In this document: piece by piece, positions 37,553 to 50,998 of the stretch
How the letters are laid out: each line of letters begins with the position of its first letter
How positions within the stretch are numbered: position 1 is the first letter of the stretch
Assembly: GCA_945643635.1 (NCBI GenBank)
Contig: CALZFC010000009.1
Span: forward strand, 4,569,501-4,633,500
From: Allodiplogaster sudhausi
Lineage: Eukaryota > Nematoda > Chromadorea > Rhabditida > Diplogasteridae
Direction: 5' to 3'
Length of the DNA stretch: 64,000 nucleotides
The notes under the pieces: model-generated
What the model saw: only the letters and a program-made list of their open reading frames with translations
Told to the model about the DNA's origin: nothing
Databases searched by the model: none
Program-made: the position numbers and the translations under genes

Positions 37553-38913
37553 TACAACTTTCTCGCTCTCTCTCTCCCATTTCCCTCTCTGACTCTTTCC
37601 AATCAGGAACGGACTGGCGAAGGTGTTGCTGCTGTCACCCGTCGGCCACTCCAAGATGTTGATTCCTCATGGCACCCTGCCTGTTCCCTTCTTTTGCTCT
37701 CGTCATCTCCTGGGTCCACGTTGCAATCATTTCTTCGTATCCATGCCCAACATTAGAGTGCGAATTGTAGTTTTGTATATTTAAATGTCGGAAAAAAGAA
37801 AATATTTAACTGATCTGTTCGCATGCGTCCAACTTTGAGCTAACCATAAGAATACGCTCCATGCTTGCTCAACTGGTCCCGTCAAGGCAGCGATGATTTC
37901 GTATTCATTTCTCCTTCGTCATCCAGCTTGTCTTGGGCCTCACTAACTAACGGAGACTAATTGTTGGCACTCGGCCGTCGCGCCCGGCAACGCAACAGCA
38001 GAGGCACGTGTGCATCTTTGAAAGCCCCTCCAGGCATCTACGTATGCCCGGGTCGGAGGAAGAAAGGACATCCAAGACCTCGGCCTGGAAGTCTTCGAAG
38101 GGGCCAACCCCCACAAACGCTTTGTGTTGCTATGGGCGCTGCCTAACACGGTGGACAGGCCCATTACGTTGCACAAATTACGTAAGAGAGCATTGAAGTA
38201 TGTAGAGCAGAGGTGGAGAGGTATGTCTGTGTCGAGAAAGAGGCAGAGAGTACACGCTGAGCGAGGAAGAAGAGTGGAAGAGGAGAGGTAAAGCTCAGAA
38301 ATTTCGAAGCCCCTTCGCATGGCCAACATGCCTTAAAATGTGCGTATTTTCATCTTAGTCGTCTCAGGAAAGGCGGCCATGCAAACGTTGGCAAGCTCAG
38401 CCATGCGCTGCATTATCGTGCCATTAGCTTCCCTACACACATCAGAGAGCATATCTACATTCTCTACAATATTCAAATCCTGCAACATGCACATGCAAGC
38501 CAAATTTGACTATTAGGATCGAGAACTCTTGTTAGATCCACGATGAAAAATACTCTTTGTATGCCCATTAATCCAGCTCACAGAAGTGATTTCCCAGTTC
38601 TTCTCGATTCTACATCTTGCTTTGATATTTTAATGCTCCAAGAATCTCGTCGCAACGTGCTCGCTATGACTTTTATTTCAAGAATAGTAGATTTTCATGC
38701 CTATGTTCTTGCTCATCGCCCATCGTAATTCATAAGAAAGTAGGAGGACATAGCGGGAGAAGAATGTGCCCTAAGGGAGGGGGATGCCGAAATGGAAAAT
38801 GAGGAGGAGAGGATGAGATGGCCACTTCACTCTACTCACAGTCTGCCTAGCCCGCCCACTCTCCCCCTCCAGCAAAGTCTACCTCTCAATTCGCGAGTCC
38901 TCTTTTTTTGCAG

Positions 38914-39001
38914 TGCACCACTAGCCGTTGAAGGGAAAAAAGCCCCAGTTCATCGTACTCCTCAGGCTTTGCCCCGACGTGTTCCTCCAGCAGTAGTCTG
39001 A
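38914..39001 (+). other. Terminal-exon-like segment
   Basis: A strong acceptor (TCCTCTTTTTTTGCAG ending at 38,913) is followed by an open frame with balanced codons (APLAVEGKKAPVHRTPQ) that ends in TGA at 38,999-39,001. The frame needs two bases from an upstream exon. The exon-like segment ending at 24,564 would supply exactly that phase, but the distance is over 14 kb and the match has a one-in-three chance of being accidental. Confidence 0.25.
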
Positions 39002-42000
39002 GAAATTCGTTCGCATTTTGTCTATCTCTATTTCTCTCTAACATTGCCTTTCATTGTCTCACTCTTTCTCTCTCTTTCTTTCACTCTCTCACTTGATCTC
39101 TCTTTTGGCCTCTTCACGTCTTGACTCCTCAGGTCGGCTTCTCGAATTTCATATGCCCTCTTTGCTCTGATACGCTCATACACAAGACGACAGATTCATT
39201 TTTTCTGCCTGAGGGCTCCTGTGTTGTGTTCGTTGTACACGTGGCTAAGCTTTCCAAAGTGCAAACTTTTTTCTCTCTTTTATTCGCGGAATAAGTCTCG
39301 TTTTCGAAAGTTGATATTACCGTTGGAATTTAGCTTTTCTGTAATGACCGAATGAAATTTTGCTCTTCAGTTTTCTGTTATTAACAAAAAAATATCGATT
39401 GAATTAAAGAAACTCACAGAATTGTGTCCCGATTTTCTGTGTAGAGAAAAAAAGCAGATAAATAATGATCGCTCGCCACAAATTGTCGCTTTGATCTTCC
39501 GCATCGTGATTAATGGATGCCAGTACATGGAATCAGATGAACCGAAACATAGAGAGGACAGATAGATGAGAAGCTAAGGGGGAGACGAGAGAGTTAGAGT
39601 GGACGATGAAGCTAGAGAGAGAGAGAGGCGAGAGAAAGAGAGCAGAAGAATCTCACGGATCTCGGGAGTGGTGTGGTGGATGCGTTTGTGTGTGAGGATG
39701 GCACTCCAGCCAGGTGTCTCCCCTCCTTCCTGGCAGCTTGTTTGCCAGCCTGCCCTTGGTCCTGTCAGAACTCGCCGCTCTCCTCCTTGTCACTGGCTCC
39801 TCACTCAGAGCGGAAGAAGTAGCAAGTAGCAGCCAACCCAGTGTTCACTACGCACGCCTCCCCATCCCTTATGATTCCCCCCCCCCTCTACCCTCTCTTA
39901 TCCCTTCTCTCTTATCCTCGATCCTGTCCGAATAGTCAGTTGTTCGTTCATATCCGCCTCAGCGATCTATCTATTCATCCATCTACTTGTCTCTACCCTT
40001 TTTGCTGCCTTTCCCTCCTGCCTCAGGCTAGAGAGGAGACCCTTCTGCAACTCGTTCTAGTTTCTCGAGTCCAAATGACGTTCCCGTCGTGCTTGGTGCC
40101 GCTGCTCCATTTCTTGTTCTCCTTTCTTACCAAAGATCTCGGAAATGTGCCAAAGTAGATCTTTTTAAACCGATTTGTTTTCTCTTTGATGTTGTAAATG
40201 CGTTGATGTTGCTGCTTCACCGCCTCTTGTGTATATCCTCTGTTCTGGGCGTTCTCAGTAGCCAGGACGGCCATTAGAGCAAGCAGTCGGTTCTCATCAA
40301 GCAATAATTGCCTGTCTAAACGGTAGACTATTAATGTATTGCCCCTCCCTCATCTAGGCCTTCCTTTCACCTTGAAAATCAGCTTGACAAGTGGTCTGGT
40401 GGCCTGTTCCACGAGCTTCATTTTTTTGCATTGTTTACGCCCAATTATCTTGCCGAAAGTAGGCTGAATGACGCGTGGAGAAGTGAACAGGAACTAGAGA
40501 AAATGAGAGGGACACATAGAGAAGACATAGATAAAGCAAGAGGGAGAGAAGGAGAGAACGGAAGCGAAAGAGAGTGAGATGAGAGTGCGGAAATTGAGAA
40601 TTGTCATAGACCGCTAAATGCCTGCAGTCTTGGCTGCAACTCATCGAGGTGATGGGAACGACTACTTCTTCTCCTTCCATGTCTCTCTTTCTCTGCATGT
40701 TTCTCTACATCTCTCCCGCTGTCTAACTCAATCTCTCGTCTCTATGCTATTTCGACCTGGCTTTCGGCAGCTTTGGTGATGGTCGTTCGGCCTCCCGCAG
40801 CGATTGGCTTTGCCAAAATGGAAAATCTTGTCCGGGACCAAAAACTAGCTTTGGACCATTCTTTAAATTAATTTTGTTATATATATATATATGTTTATTG
40901 TATGGAACGTTTAAGATTGACTAAACGTAATCCGTAATGCACTACGTAGCTTGGGAATGACTTGGCCTCCTCGCTTCACTGCGCCCCGACGGCCAGGGCA
41001 AGTATAGGACGTCGCTCTTGCCGATCAACCGTCACTAAATATTTGCTGCTCTCGCTCCCTCTCTCCCTCTCTCTATCTCTTTCTCTTGCGCTCTCTCTAA
41101 TTCGTAACGCTATTTCGCGTCATTTATCTCTATTTCTTAAACCTCTCATATGAATGTGCCCGTTTCCGAAAACGCGTTCTTCTCGAATGCCCGTATTGCC
41201 TCCTTTACTACTCACTCCGATGGCATGTCTAAGTCGCGGAGCCCTCCCCTTTTTCCGCATCGAAGCATCGAACAGATCAGATTTGACAAACAGGAAGCGA
41301 TTTCAAGAATGATGACCTTTGAAGAACAGTCTCCGAGGACAAGCTGCATGAAATTAGCTAACTAAGAGCAATATTTAGTGGAATGATTGCCAATCCCAGA
41401 CTGATCATGAACAGCATCATTGTGTGGTTTTTGTGCAGCTCTTCAGAGTCTTACCAAGTTCTTAGAGTGACATCATCAGAACGTATGTAATAGAGTTCCC
41501 CCTTCCCGCACGAAGACACCCACCCAGACTCTCCCGGTAAGGTGCAGTAGAATAAACCTCTTTTTCATACGCACTCTCTCTTTCTCTCTCACTCGGCTCA
41601 TTTCGTTTTCGATGCCCAAGGTTGTACGAAACTCTGTATCCTTTTGCGGACTCTTTGATGCTACCCATGCAGAATTATGTCATCGTGTGTCCATTGTTTC
41701 TCCTCCATCTTTGTCTTTTCGCGGTCGCATGGCAATGCCAACTCTTCGTCATTACTATTTCGAGTGAGCTTCACCTTCTGTCTTCTTTGCTCTCTGCCGT
41801 GTGTCCATCCAGTGCCGACCGTCCCTGTTTTCATCGGCATCCTCGGGTAGCCATATTTATTCTCGTCATCATTGTCATCTCCATCTGAGGCGTTCTCTCT
41901 CTCTCTCTCTCTTTCTGTCACTGTTCTCTCTCTTTATCTCTATCTCTCTCCCCTTCACTTTTGTACTACTCATTTGTTATTCACTTTTCTTCACTACCTC

Positions 42001-42483
42001 TCTCTCTCTCTTTCTCTATCTCTGCATTTCTTCTCCCGGTTTCCCAACAACATTTTTCATAACTTAACCTCTAGCTGTTCGCTGTTCCTCTTTGTTCATC
42101 TCTTCCCTTCTTCCCCGTAGACCGTACCGGTAGTTACCATTCTTCGCCAGGCTTCTCTCTCACTCTCTCCTCAATCATCTCGCGCTTCTTTACAAGGAAG
42201 GCATGGAGTAGGCTAGAAGGGGCGCGCTCCTTTCTTCTTCCTGTCGAGAGAGACAACAATCCTCCTCTGAGGCTATTCCTAGAAAGAGAGAAGAGAGAGA
42301 AAGAAAGGCAGCAAAAGCCAGGAGTGAGGAATTATCCAGAGAGCAATAAGCAAGCCACTGTTCATCTAGTTCATTCAACAGTGTCTGATCTCTCTTCCAT
42401 TTTATTTGTTTTATTTATTTATTATACAGGAAATTTATATTCGATATGACAACCATATGAAGAAATGTCGTCTGTGTAGAAGC

Positions 42484-42484
<1 letters not shown>

Positions 42485-42532
<48 letters not shown>

Positions 42533-42561
42533 CTTATGTATATATATATATATATATATAT
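42485..42561. repeat. TA microsatellite
   Basis: Two (TA)n runs separated by CATACTTATG. This is the only sizeable TA tract in a window otherwise dominated by GA/CT. Confidence 0.95.
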
Positions 42562-44506
42562 CTATACACAATATGTATAATTTTATAATTGTTCTTCCAC
42601 AGTTAACAAAATCGTCTATAATTCAACGGCACATTGTTCCTTTTTGCTGCATCTTGTGCCTTGTTTGTTTCTACGCGTTGGTTGATTGTACTCCTCGCTG
42701 TATTATTTATTTTCTCACACCCCCCCCCCCGGTGGCCTTCTCGTTTACACACTTCGCTGCCCTTATTGTGCACAAGATCTCGTATCTTGCCCACTTTCCT
42801 TCCATCACTATCTATTATCTCAAAAATTTTATATTGACCTCCTTCTTATTATCACCTTGTTTTCGTAAGTTCTAATACCGTGCTTTGTCTAGTCTTTCCA
42901 TAGCGGCATATCTACCTATCCGGAGCAAGCATTGAGAATAGCGTGTGTTTGGGATAAGGGTGAATTTATTCGTAGTCTCTGCCATAAAATGACTCCGCTG
43001 CCTTGATATACAAGCATGCAGAGCCAATCTTGGTCTTTTGCTTGTTCGCCGTGATTGGCTGGCGTCCTTTTACTGCCGTGGACATCTCAGGAAGAACATC
43101 GAATTGCATAGCTACGCGAAAAGCAAAGAGAAGAGAAAGCAATGGAAGAACATGACAGAATGAGGTGGATACGCAGCTCTCTATATCTGCAGCAGAATTT
43201 CTCTCCTTTTCCATGCCTCCTTATTCCTGTGCTCTCTGCGATCCTCTAGCTGTCTGTCTCTTTCTCTCTTAACTCCTTGCTCATCTTCCTTATCTGGCTA
43301 CTACATATCCCCCCATCTTTGTCGCTGTCCGGGCTTCCTCCTGGCTGGCCGTGCTTGCTGTCGTGTTCCTTCAAGGGTATCAGCCCCTTCGACTTCTTGA
43401 TGCGATATCTTCCTCTCCCTCACTCTGCTTATATCTCAATTTTTTCCTTTTTCTTTGCCTACCTCCTTTTCTTGTTTCACGCTAATCTCTCTCTATCTCT
43501 CTCCCTCTGTCTGTTCCCCTCTCCTCTCTACCTCCATCTCAGTCTCTCTCTCCCTATCTTGTAGGCCTTCCGTCGATGTCTCATTTGCCTCCGGCAACGT
43601 CTTATCCACTTCTCACTCGTATCTTTAGCTGGCTTTGCACGTGTGATGTACGAGCACTTTTGGCAGGAAGACGACATCTCGAAAGAGGTTGCAGTCAGGT
43701 TCCAAAGGACCAATATCCTCAGCAAGCGCTTGAAATGAGTGTTAAGCACCGCGCTGTTTTTGGCGCTCTCTAAACTTTTTTCTTTAAAACTATTATTTAT
43801 ATCTGCCGTGTTGATTATCTCCTCTTCGTACATTCTTAACTGCGTGATTACTGATGGTTTACTCCCCGATTTAAGTGTTTATGGCACTAAAAAGAGCATT
43901 GATTATCTGTCAACATTTTGGTCGTGCTACACACACGCAGGTCAACCGATTTATAGCTATAATTCTGAAATTCTCGACATTGTGCGTTTCTACATACTTT
44001 GCTCGATTGAGCTAAGAACTCCGTCGCTCTTTGAGCAACTGTTCATTGCGATCGCCTCAGGGAAAATGGAGACAGAGAGAGAGAGAAAGAGAGAGAGAGA
44101 GAAATAAAGAAAGAGAGATGAAGCATGGGAAGAATGTCATACCAATGAGTACCAGAGAACTGAAATTTTTTTATTGAGATCTGATATCATAGAACGAATT
44201 GGAGAGAAGCGGAGAGTTAGAGCAATACGGATTAAAGGAAAATGAGTCGATTCTTTAATATGCCGAAGGCACATAAGGAAGATGACAATGTGAGAGTATT
44301 GAGAAGTAATGGGTTATTTGTGAGAGATGCAATAAACTAAGGGATAATCGGCAAGAGAGGAAGAGAGAGAGTTTGAGGGAAGAAGAGAGTGAAAGAGAGA
44401 AATTGAGACAGAAAAGAACCTATGCCGCACACCGAGCTTCGTGTGCTTTCGTGCATTGCACAGAGATCTATGATGGAGAACTATTTCCTCCTTCCGGAGA
44501 ATAGGG

Positions 44507-44544
<38 letters not shown>

Positions 44545-46672
44545 GAGAGAGCACGCTTGCGGCGGAGACAGAGAGAGAGAGAAGCTGCTGATGATCCCAT
44601 TCGTCCGTCCCATCTGATGTGAATGGTGTCTGGCAATGGCCCACTTCTGACCTGCTGGCAGAGGGAGAAGCCGACCGCAAAAGCCAGCTATTCTACTTCA
44701 GTTCGAGCTGCCACTGCGTAGTAGTACAAAGAGCGTCGTTCTTGCTTGACATATTTTATCTCAGACTGTTTTCCCCATCTTCTCCCCTACAACTTCCAAA
44801 GATCTCCTCGTCCTTAAGACGCACAAAAAGCTAGCGAATGAGAAATTTGCTGCGCTTCGGCTCTTCTTCTCTCTTCTCTGTTGCCATCTGCTTTGCTGCT
44901 TCTTGCCTGGCGCACTCCGATTATTGGCTCGACTGCTTCGCACTTACATATTTTTACCACTCGCCTCATTAATCATCTCTCCACTCTCTATCACTCTCTC
45001 TCTCTCTTCTTCTTCTTCTCTTCCTCTCTCTCTCTCTGTCTCTCTCTCTTCCTCTCTCTCTAATGAAGAGGTTGTAATGATGCAGCGTCTAAGCTGCCTG
45101 CCATCCCATGTCCCATGCATCATCCACTGCCGAATTGGTCGCTCTCTTTGATTTATGCATTACGCGATCTCTAACGAGTCGAGAAAGCCGCGCATCGCAA
45201 ACAGCGGCGCTTTTCATAGAAAACGACAACAAGCAAGAGTCGTAAAAGTCGTCTGCAGTACCTCGAATCGTCCCTGATCCCGTTGAAATAAGCATCAAAA
45301 ATAGCTCTTCTTAGAATGAATGTGCCTTTTATGTTCCACCCAAAAAATGCATCTGAATCGCATCAATTATCTCGATCGGAAAGGTAGCTGGAATCAGCAT
45401 CCTTCAACATCTTATCTTATGCGGCTATTTCCCAACCATAAAATTTCCTGAAAATCGCCAATTATTAGACTTGATTCTCGCGAAGAAAAAAGTTAGAAAT
45501 CTCGTATTCATTTCCGCGTGATCTATAGTTCTGTAAATAGAACCTACAGAGAAGTAAGTGAAAGCCCGCCCAAGGATTTTCAAACATTCGCTGACATGAG
45601 TAGTAGTTTTCTTCGCTTTTTTGGCGAGCTTCACTCTTACTTTATCCTGCCGCGTTCGTCGATGCGTGTAGTGTGGAGACAGCCGCTAAGCTAGGAAATA
45701 TGAGGAGAAGAGATGGAGAGAGAGAGAGACGGTCAGAGGGAGGGAGGGAGAGAGACGGAAAGACAGAGCGAGAGTGCAAAAGATTAAGAGATTGAAAGAG
45801 CAGAGAGTTTGGGAGAGAATGGAGAAAACGAGAATTACAAGTGTGCAGAGATAATGAGTGCGAGAGCAGCTTGAAATGGAGATGGATAAAGAGGAAAGAG
45901 CGAGAGGCACAGAGAAGGAGAGAAAGAGACGCTGACAAAGAGTGACTGAGAGAATGCGCAGCAATTTTTGGGCTCGAAGCCCCCTTGGCGCGACGCCATC
46001 GCCTAATCGCGAGCGCCACGACAGCTCATGCATACTCTTCCGGTCGAGAGAGACGGAACTCTTCTTTTCTCTAGCTTCTCTTTCTCTCTCTCTCCTTCTG
46101 CCACTATATCTCTCCCATCGTATTTCTCTTCTTGTAATGTTCTGCATCACCCTCTCTCTCTTGTTCTCTTAATCTCCGACTTTCTCGTGCTCTTTGTTCG
46201 GTGGCCAGATTGTTAACAGCTCTCTGCCATCTTTGGTTCCCTTTATAATATTCTATAATGTGCTTCCTCAAAATCAGTAATATTGATTTCGTCTGAGATG
46301 TTGGAGCACGATTAGGAATTCTTATTTGTGCGTTCAAGACATCGAATTGCTTCAAACGAATGTTTATTCCCATAAAATGATTTAGGTGATGTTGAGATAA
46401 AACGATTGTTCTTGTGAATCATTTTCTAAAATTTTACATGATTCTGGGATGGAAATTCTTGGCAAGAACTGATTGCAGCCGATCGTTGTTTCTTGTATCT
46501 TCCATTGCTCTCTCAGCATTTCATAACTCTCAGACCCTCTCACTTTCTTTGCCTTTCTCTTCCTCTCCCTCTCAATGTACGCGTCTAAAAGGGCATTGGA
46601 TGGCCCGTGGCAAAGGAGGAGCGCCTTGCGTGTCATGACATTTCGGCTCTCTAGCCACCTCGTGAGCATCCA

Positions 46673-46712
<40 letters not shown>

Positions 46713-49700
46713 CTCTTTCTCTCTCTCATCTTCTCTCTTGTTGGCTCAATCTCCTTCTCTCTTCCTGACCCATGCGGTGCAAGCGAGCGAGGAAAATGAG
46801 GAAAAAATGTGAAGTAAGCAAGCGAACGAAGCAGAGAAGGAGAAGGGTCGGGAGGGTGTCTCAGGCAGGACTGCACTACTAGCCCTCACCCGGTCGTTTG
46901 CAAATGCACTCCGGAGAGGGCCCCCAACCGATTTTAGAAGGAGTTAGTGCTGTCTCCTCGGCCCCTCTCATCAGGTTCCTCATTAACTGGTAGATAAATT
47001 CATCCTTCCTTTATCATTGCTCTCAATTACACGCGACATTTTTGCACTCGTTGAAATTACAATTTTTGTGCCCTCAACACCAACTTTGATTCCTATTATT
47101 GATTCCGTGTATCGTAATTCAACATGCAGCACTTTGTTAAACTGACCGTGGAATTCGTCTAATTCCTGTAAACGTCATATTTTTATCTCACAGCGGAAGG
47201 CCATTGTGGGGAAAGGAGTTGGGGGAAATGTTGAAGATGTATGTTGAGACCATCGCTCGTTCGCTCTCTCTCTCTCCCTCTCGGTCTCCCTTTCTTTCCC
47301 CTCTCTCTCACTTCTCCTTTTTCTCTCGCTCTCTGCCTGGTGCCCAGTCCCCAGAGTCGTTGTTCGCACGGTCTCTGTATCGGCTGCTAAGTGCTCCTCC
47401 TTGCTGCTCTGGGACTGCTCCGAGGTGGCCTCTCCTCAGTCTCTTCCTCTCTTCCTCTTCGTAGTGTTCTGAGACTCATCTTGCGTAGCTCTCGCGTGTT
47501 TCTCTCTTTCTAGAGTGGAAGTCGCCTTTTATACATTTTCCCTGCCTCTTCGCCACGGATAATGCCGAGTAGTGAAAGAGGTGCTGGTCCTCCTGGAAGT
47601 GGTCCCTTCTCTTTCTTCGTCAATTCGCCCACCTCCCCGAGGCTGGTTCTCACACTCTCCTTCCAAGGTCGGCCACTGAGAGTGCATGCTGAGAAAGTAG
47701 CAGCGGAAAGAGTGGCTGCCTGGCTCTCACTCCTCGCCACCGAGACTAGACTTTTCAAGGCTTCTCTCTCCTTCTGTCTCTCCCTATCCCATCCATGTTC
47801 AGACTTCTTCTCGGATAAGCCCATATATGTAGATACGCGGAGTAGCGAGACCCAGGGAGGATGTGACAATTGAATCAGAGACCGAGCCTCCGGCAGAGTG
47901 CGATGCAGCCTTCTTCTTCTTCAGCTTCAGCCTCAGCATCTCCTTTCTCGCCCCCTTTGCCCGGAGGCATTTCCGGCGCGGCCGGCGAACCGAGGACGGC
48001 CTCTCGCCCTCTCGGCAAGGCGTAGACGAGTAAGAGAGATCCTCAGCAGGGAGGGAGAAAAGAAGAAGTTAGGGAGTCGTGTACACTCTGGACGGAAGTT
48101 GCGCTCGCTGGCTCCGTCGCTTCTGTGCTGGACAATCAACCGAAAATTGAGAGAGAGAAAAAAGAGAAAGAGAGAGAGAGGAAAGAAAGAGAGGAAAGAG
48201 ATAAAGAAATAGCCTTCTTGTTGCTTGGAAGAGTGTGAGAAATGACAGTCAGTGCGCGTACACTTTAAGGCTTCTGGCCCCCGTCTCCTCCTCGGTCTAT
48301 GTTTTATAAAGCCCTTTTCCTGCAGCACTGTTAGAAATTTTGCACTTGAAGCTGAGCTCGTCCCACGCTCATGTGCGAATCCTGCTCAACGGTTTTTTTT
48401 TAACGAAACTTCGAGAGAAGTTTCGTCCTATATTGAAGGACAGTGTTTCTACATATGTGAATGATTTAGGTGAAGAGACGGAAGTCCCTGCAGGAGGGTC
48501 TCTTCTTCTTTTCACCTCTCTTACTCTCCCCTCTCTCTCATCCTTCCTCTCTTTCTCTCTCGCTTGCTCCCTCTCTCTACATCCAAAAATAGAAAGAAGC
48601 CCTGCGCGGCAGAAGAGAGTGCCCAGGAATCACACTGATCGCGACATTTTTGGCGCGCGAGCCAGGTCCATCTTGAGCCAGCCACTCGGGCGCTCGTGAA
48701 TCGCGTGGAATGCTAAATGAGCAAGAGGCATGCGTTTTGTCATACCAAATCGCAGCGAATCAGCCACCTATTGATCCCTTCAAATATTTGCGAAACTTTT
48801 GATGGAAAACTGGTTATATCTAAAGAAAAAAAACAATTACTTCTCCACATCCCTTCGTTCCGAGAGTAAAGTCTTAATCAGTGTGTTTGTCACAACTATA
48901 CTCTATCTAGTACGGAAAGCTTCAGCAAAGAGGCACTCGTCCTTATTCAGAATGAGAACAACAGAGTCGAAACGAACGAGCACTAACTTGCGGTTTTTTT
49001 TCGCTTTGTTCGCGTTCTCTCAATTCCCTCTCTCCATCTCTCTTTCTCTCATTCTCACTCTCTATCTCACGTTATATCGGAAATTGCGCAGGAAAAGGCG
49101 AGTGTGCACGTATGATGCTTCATTTCCATCTTGTCCAACGTTATTGTCCATGTTTTGTGCCCGTGAACAGAATTACCTTTTTACGCCCTTACTGATTTTC
49201 CTCATTTGCCCTTATAATTAAGAGAGATAGCATCGTGTAGGCGCGCGAGATGTGATTGCTGAAAGATCGAACGTGTTACACCAAAAGCCTCTCCTTTTTC
49301 TCTCTCTCTATCTTCCTCTCTACACTCTCTCTCTCTCTTTCACTGAGATACAAAACGTAGTCTTCTTCCAAGTAATATGTAGATTCTTATGCTTAATTCC
49401 TGAGCCGTGTTGATGTCTTCTTATTGAGCGCGTCGTGTGCTCTCTTTCTCTGCCTCTCTCTTTATCTGCCTCTCTCTTTCTCTGCTTCTCTCTTTCGGTC
49501 CCCTCCCTATCTGTTTCTGTGTCAGACCATTAATATCCCCCTCACTGCCTCACTTCACCCTTCCTCTCGTATTTCTCGCCTAATTCTTGTTTAGATGTCC
49601 TTATCTCTAATTCTCTGCATCATCCAATCTCTGTCGTACTTTTTTTCTTTGATGTTCCGCCATTTTTTATCTTTGTACTAACACAATCTTGTTATGGAGA

Positions 49701-49814
49701 TGAGATTAAAATTCGCGTTTATCCGTGCTGAATATTTTTTCTAAATATTTATCTAATGTTTTCTCCTCGCTTTCTCGTGCCAACGCGTCATTTTCGTTAT
49801 ATGTTTTGAGACGA

Positions 49815-49927
49815 TCATTCGTCTTCTCTCCCAGTCTCTCTTCCTCCCTCTCAGCTTCTCTTGTCTCCCTCTTCTCGCTCTCTCTCTCTCTCTCTCTCTC
49901 CCTCTCAGCTTCTCTTGTCTCCCTCTT

Positions 49928-49978
<51 letters not shown>

Positions 49979-50050
49979 CGCGTCTCTCTCGTTCTCTGCT
50001 TGTCTCTCTCTCTCCCTCTCTCTCTCCCTCTCTCTCTCTCTTTCTCTCTC
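49815..50050. repeat. CT tract with a 54-bp duplication, ending at a splice acceptor
   Basis: About 235 bases of nearly pure pyrimidine. A segment containing TCAGCTTCTCTTGTCTCCCT is repeated with a 54-base period (49,851 and 49,905). The tract runs directly into TGCAG at 50,051-50,055, so it serves as the pyrimidine tract of the exon at 50,056. Confidence 0.85.
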
Positions 50051-50055
50051 TGCAG

Positions 50056-50175
50056 CATACCAACCTCAAGAAATGCGAGCGGCTAAACCACGTCTCCCGC
50101 TTCCCCGTCCATCCGAGCAGCGCCGCTCCGCACGACACTAAGTTCTCTAAGGTCTACCACAACAAGGACAAGAAG
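50056..50175 (+). CDS. Orphan coding exon, possibly an N-terminal exon of the downstream innexin
   Basis: A 120-base exon, phase 0 at both ends: acceptor CTCTGCAG, donor AAGAAG|GTTAGA. It encodes 40 residues starting HTNLKKCERLNHVSRFPVHP and ending SKVYHNKDKK. Only this one of the three frames stays open. It is the only coding-like exon between 28 kb and the innexin at 55.7 kb with both splice sites and no repeat. The next confident + strand exon (55,739) also accepts phase 0, so the two could join across a 5.6-kb intron to give an UNC-7-like N-terminal extension. Alternatively it belongs to another gene. The product is not recognised. Confidence 0.45.
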
Positions 50176-50217
50176 GTTAGATCAATATTATTTAAAAGAT
50201 ATTTGTCTGACCTCTCA

Positions 50218-50558
50218 CAAGGGAATGGTCTATCCATAGGGTGGCGGATTGCAACGAAATGTGGTTTCCTTGAAAGCTGAAGTTCTAAAATATATGGAAA
50301 CGTGAAAAAATTTTGCCCGTTTGGCCTCAGAACCCAGAAATAAATCGATAAAAATCTACCTCCCGGTAAGGTAAGTTTTGTCTGCAGTTCCAGGTGCGGC
50401 TCTTTCAAGTGGCTGAGTAGTCTAGTGGATAACGCGGTTGCGTTACAGTTTGCAGTTCTCGGGTTCGAATCCCAGTTCGGGCAAAATTTTTGCAATGATT
50501 TGCAATTTAAAGTAGGACTGTGTAACTATGAAAAAATTTGGAATCGAAATTTTTTATG
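50218..50558 (+). repeat. Left arm of the foldback element
   Basis: About 341 bases, complementary to the right arm with only scattered differences and small indels, for example GGCTGAGTAG here versus GGCTTGCGTAG in the other arm. The high identity suggests recent origin or ongoing exchange between arms. Confidence 0.85.
50411..50482 (+). other. tRNA-like segment with RNA polymerase III A and B boxes (left arm)
   Basis: A box TAGTCTAGTGG at 50,418-50,428 and a perfect B box GGTTCGAATCC at 50,462-50,472. The D-arm region folds partly (one C-C mismatch), but the anticodon stem does not pair well and the T stem has a mismatch. This is a tRNA-derived promoter, not a working tRNA gene. It points inward into the element. 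Confidence 0.65.
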
Positions 50559-50998
50559 GAAATATTTTTTCCATTGAATAAAAGGCATTTTTCCCCCCAA
50601 ATAATGTGGTTTTTGACCGAAGAATAATTTTTTCTCGCTTTATACCCCTCCGGTCTGGAGTCGTGCGCCGGACCTGGTACAGCACTGCATTCCACATCAT
50701 CGTTAACACGCGAGTGGGATCCCGATTAGCAGATAGTATTAATTTCTTATCATGAAGCCATTTTCCCGAGTTGCGGTAACTTTACCCTCTTTTTGTTTCG
50801 TACTACGTGCAAATGGTCATGGTAAGAAATTATTATGATATTGGTATTCACCGTACTTTAAATCCCATTAGTTTGAATTTCAGCCAAAATAAAATTATTC
50901 AAAAAATTTGACCTCTGGGCAGAGAATAGTACAACAGTACCACAATATGCATATAGGCAATGTTCTGCTTCTTCTCATACACTCTTCTCTCATTGGTG

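Larger units (their letters stand above)
27911..50055. other. Long region without a supportable gene, dominated by purine/pyrimidine tracts
   Basis: About 22 kb in which GA and CT tracts recur every 1-3 kb on alternating strands. Main ones are near 28,268-28,330, 28,485-28,535, 29,136-29,185, 31,276-31,342, 31,574-31,770, 33,244-33,285, 36,459-36,660, 37,520-37,590, 41,055-41,098, 41,891-42,030, 44,505-44,582, 44,993-45,062, 45,716-45,770, 46,674-46,730 and 47,257-47,335. Isolated exon-like pieces exist (for example 38,914-39,001) but no multi-exon chain could be assembled. It may be intergenic DNA, or a long 5' region of the gene that includes the exon at 50,056. Confidence 0.5.

Noticed and set aside
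37943..38329. 128-codon minus-strand frame with an overlapping + strand frame
   Set aside because: Both strands open in a GC-rich patch, no domain recognised and no flanking exons.
47510..47873. Opposed frames of 103 (+) and 119 (-) codons
   Set aside because: Both look mildly protein-like but neither has splice support. The + frame was considered as an innexin N-terminal exon and not accepted.
47903..48026. ATG-start Ser/Ala/Pro-rich + strand frame ending GKA, considered as a first exon
   Set aside because: A possible GTAGAC donor exists, but the phase (2) does not match the phase-0 exon at 50,056.
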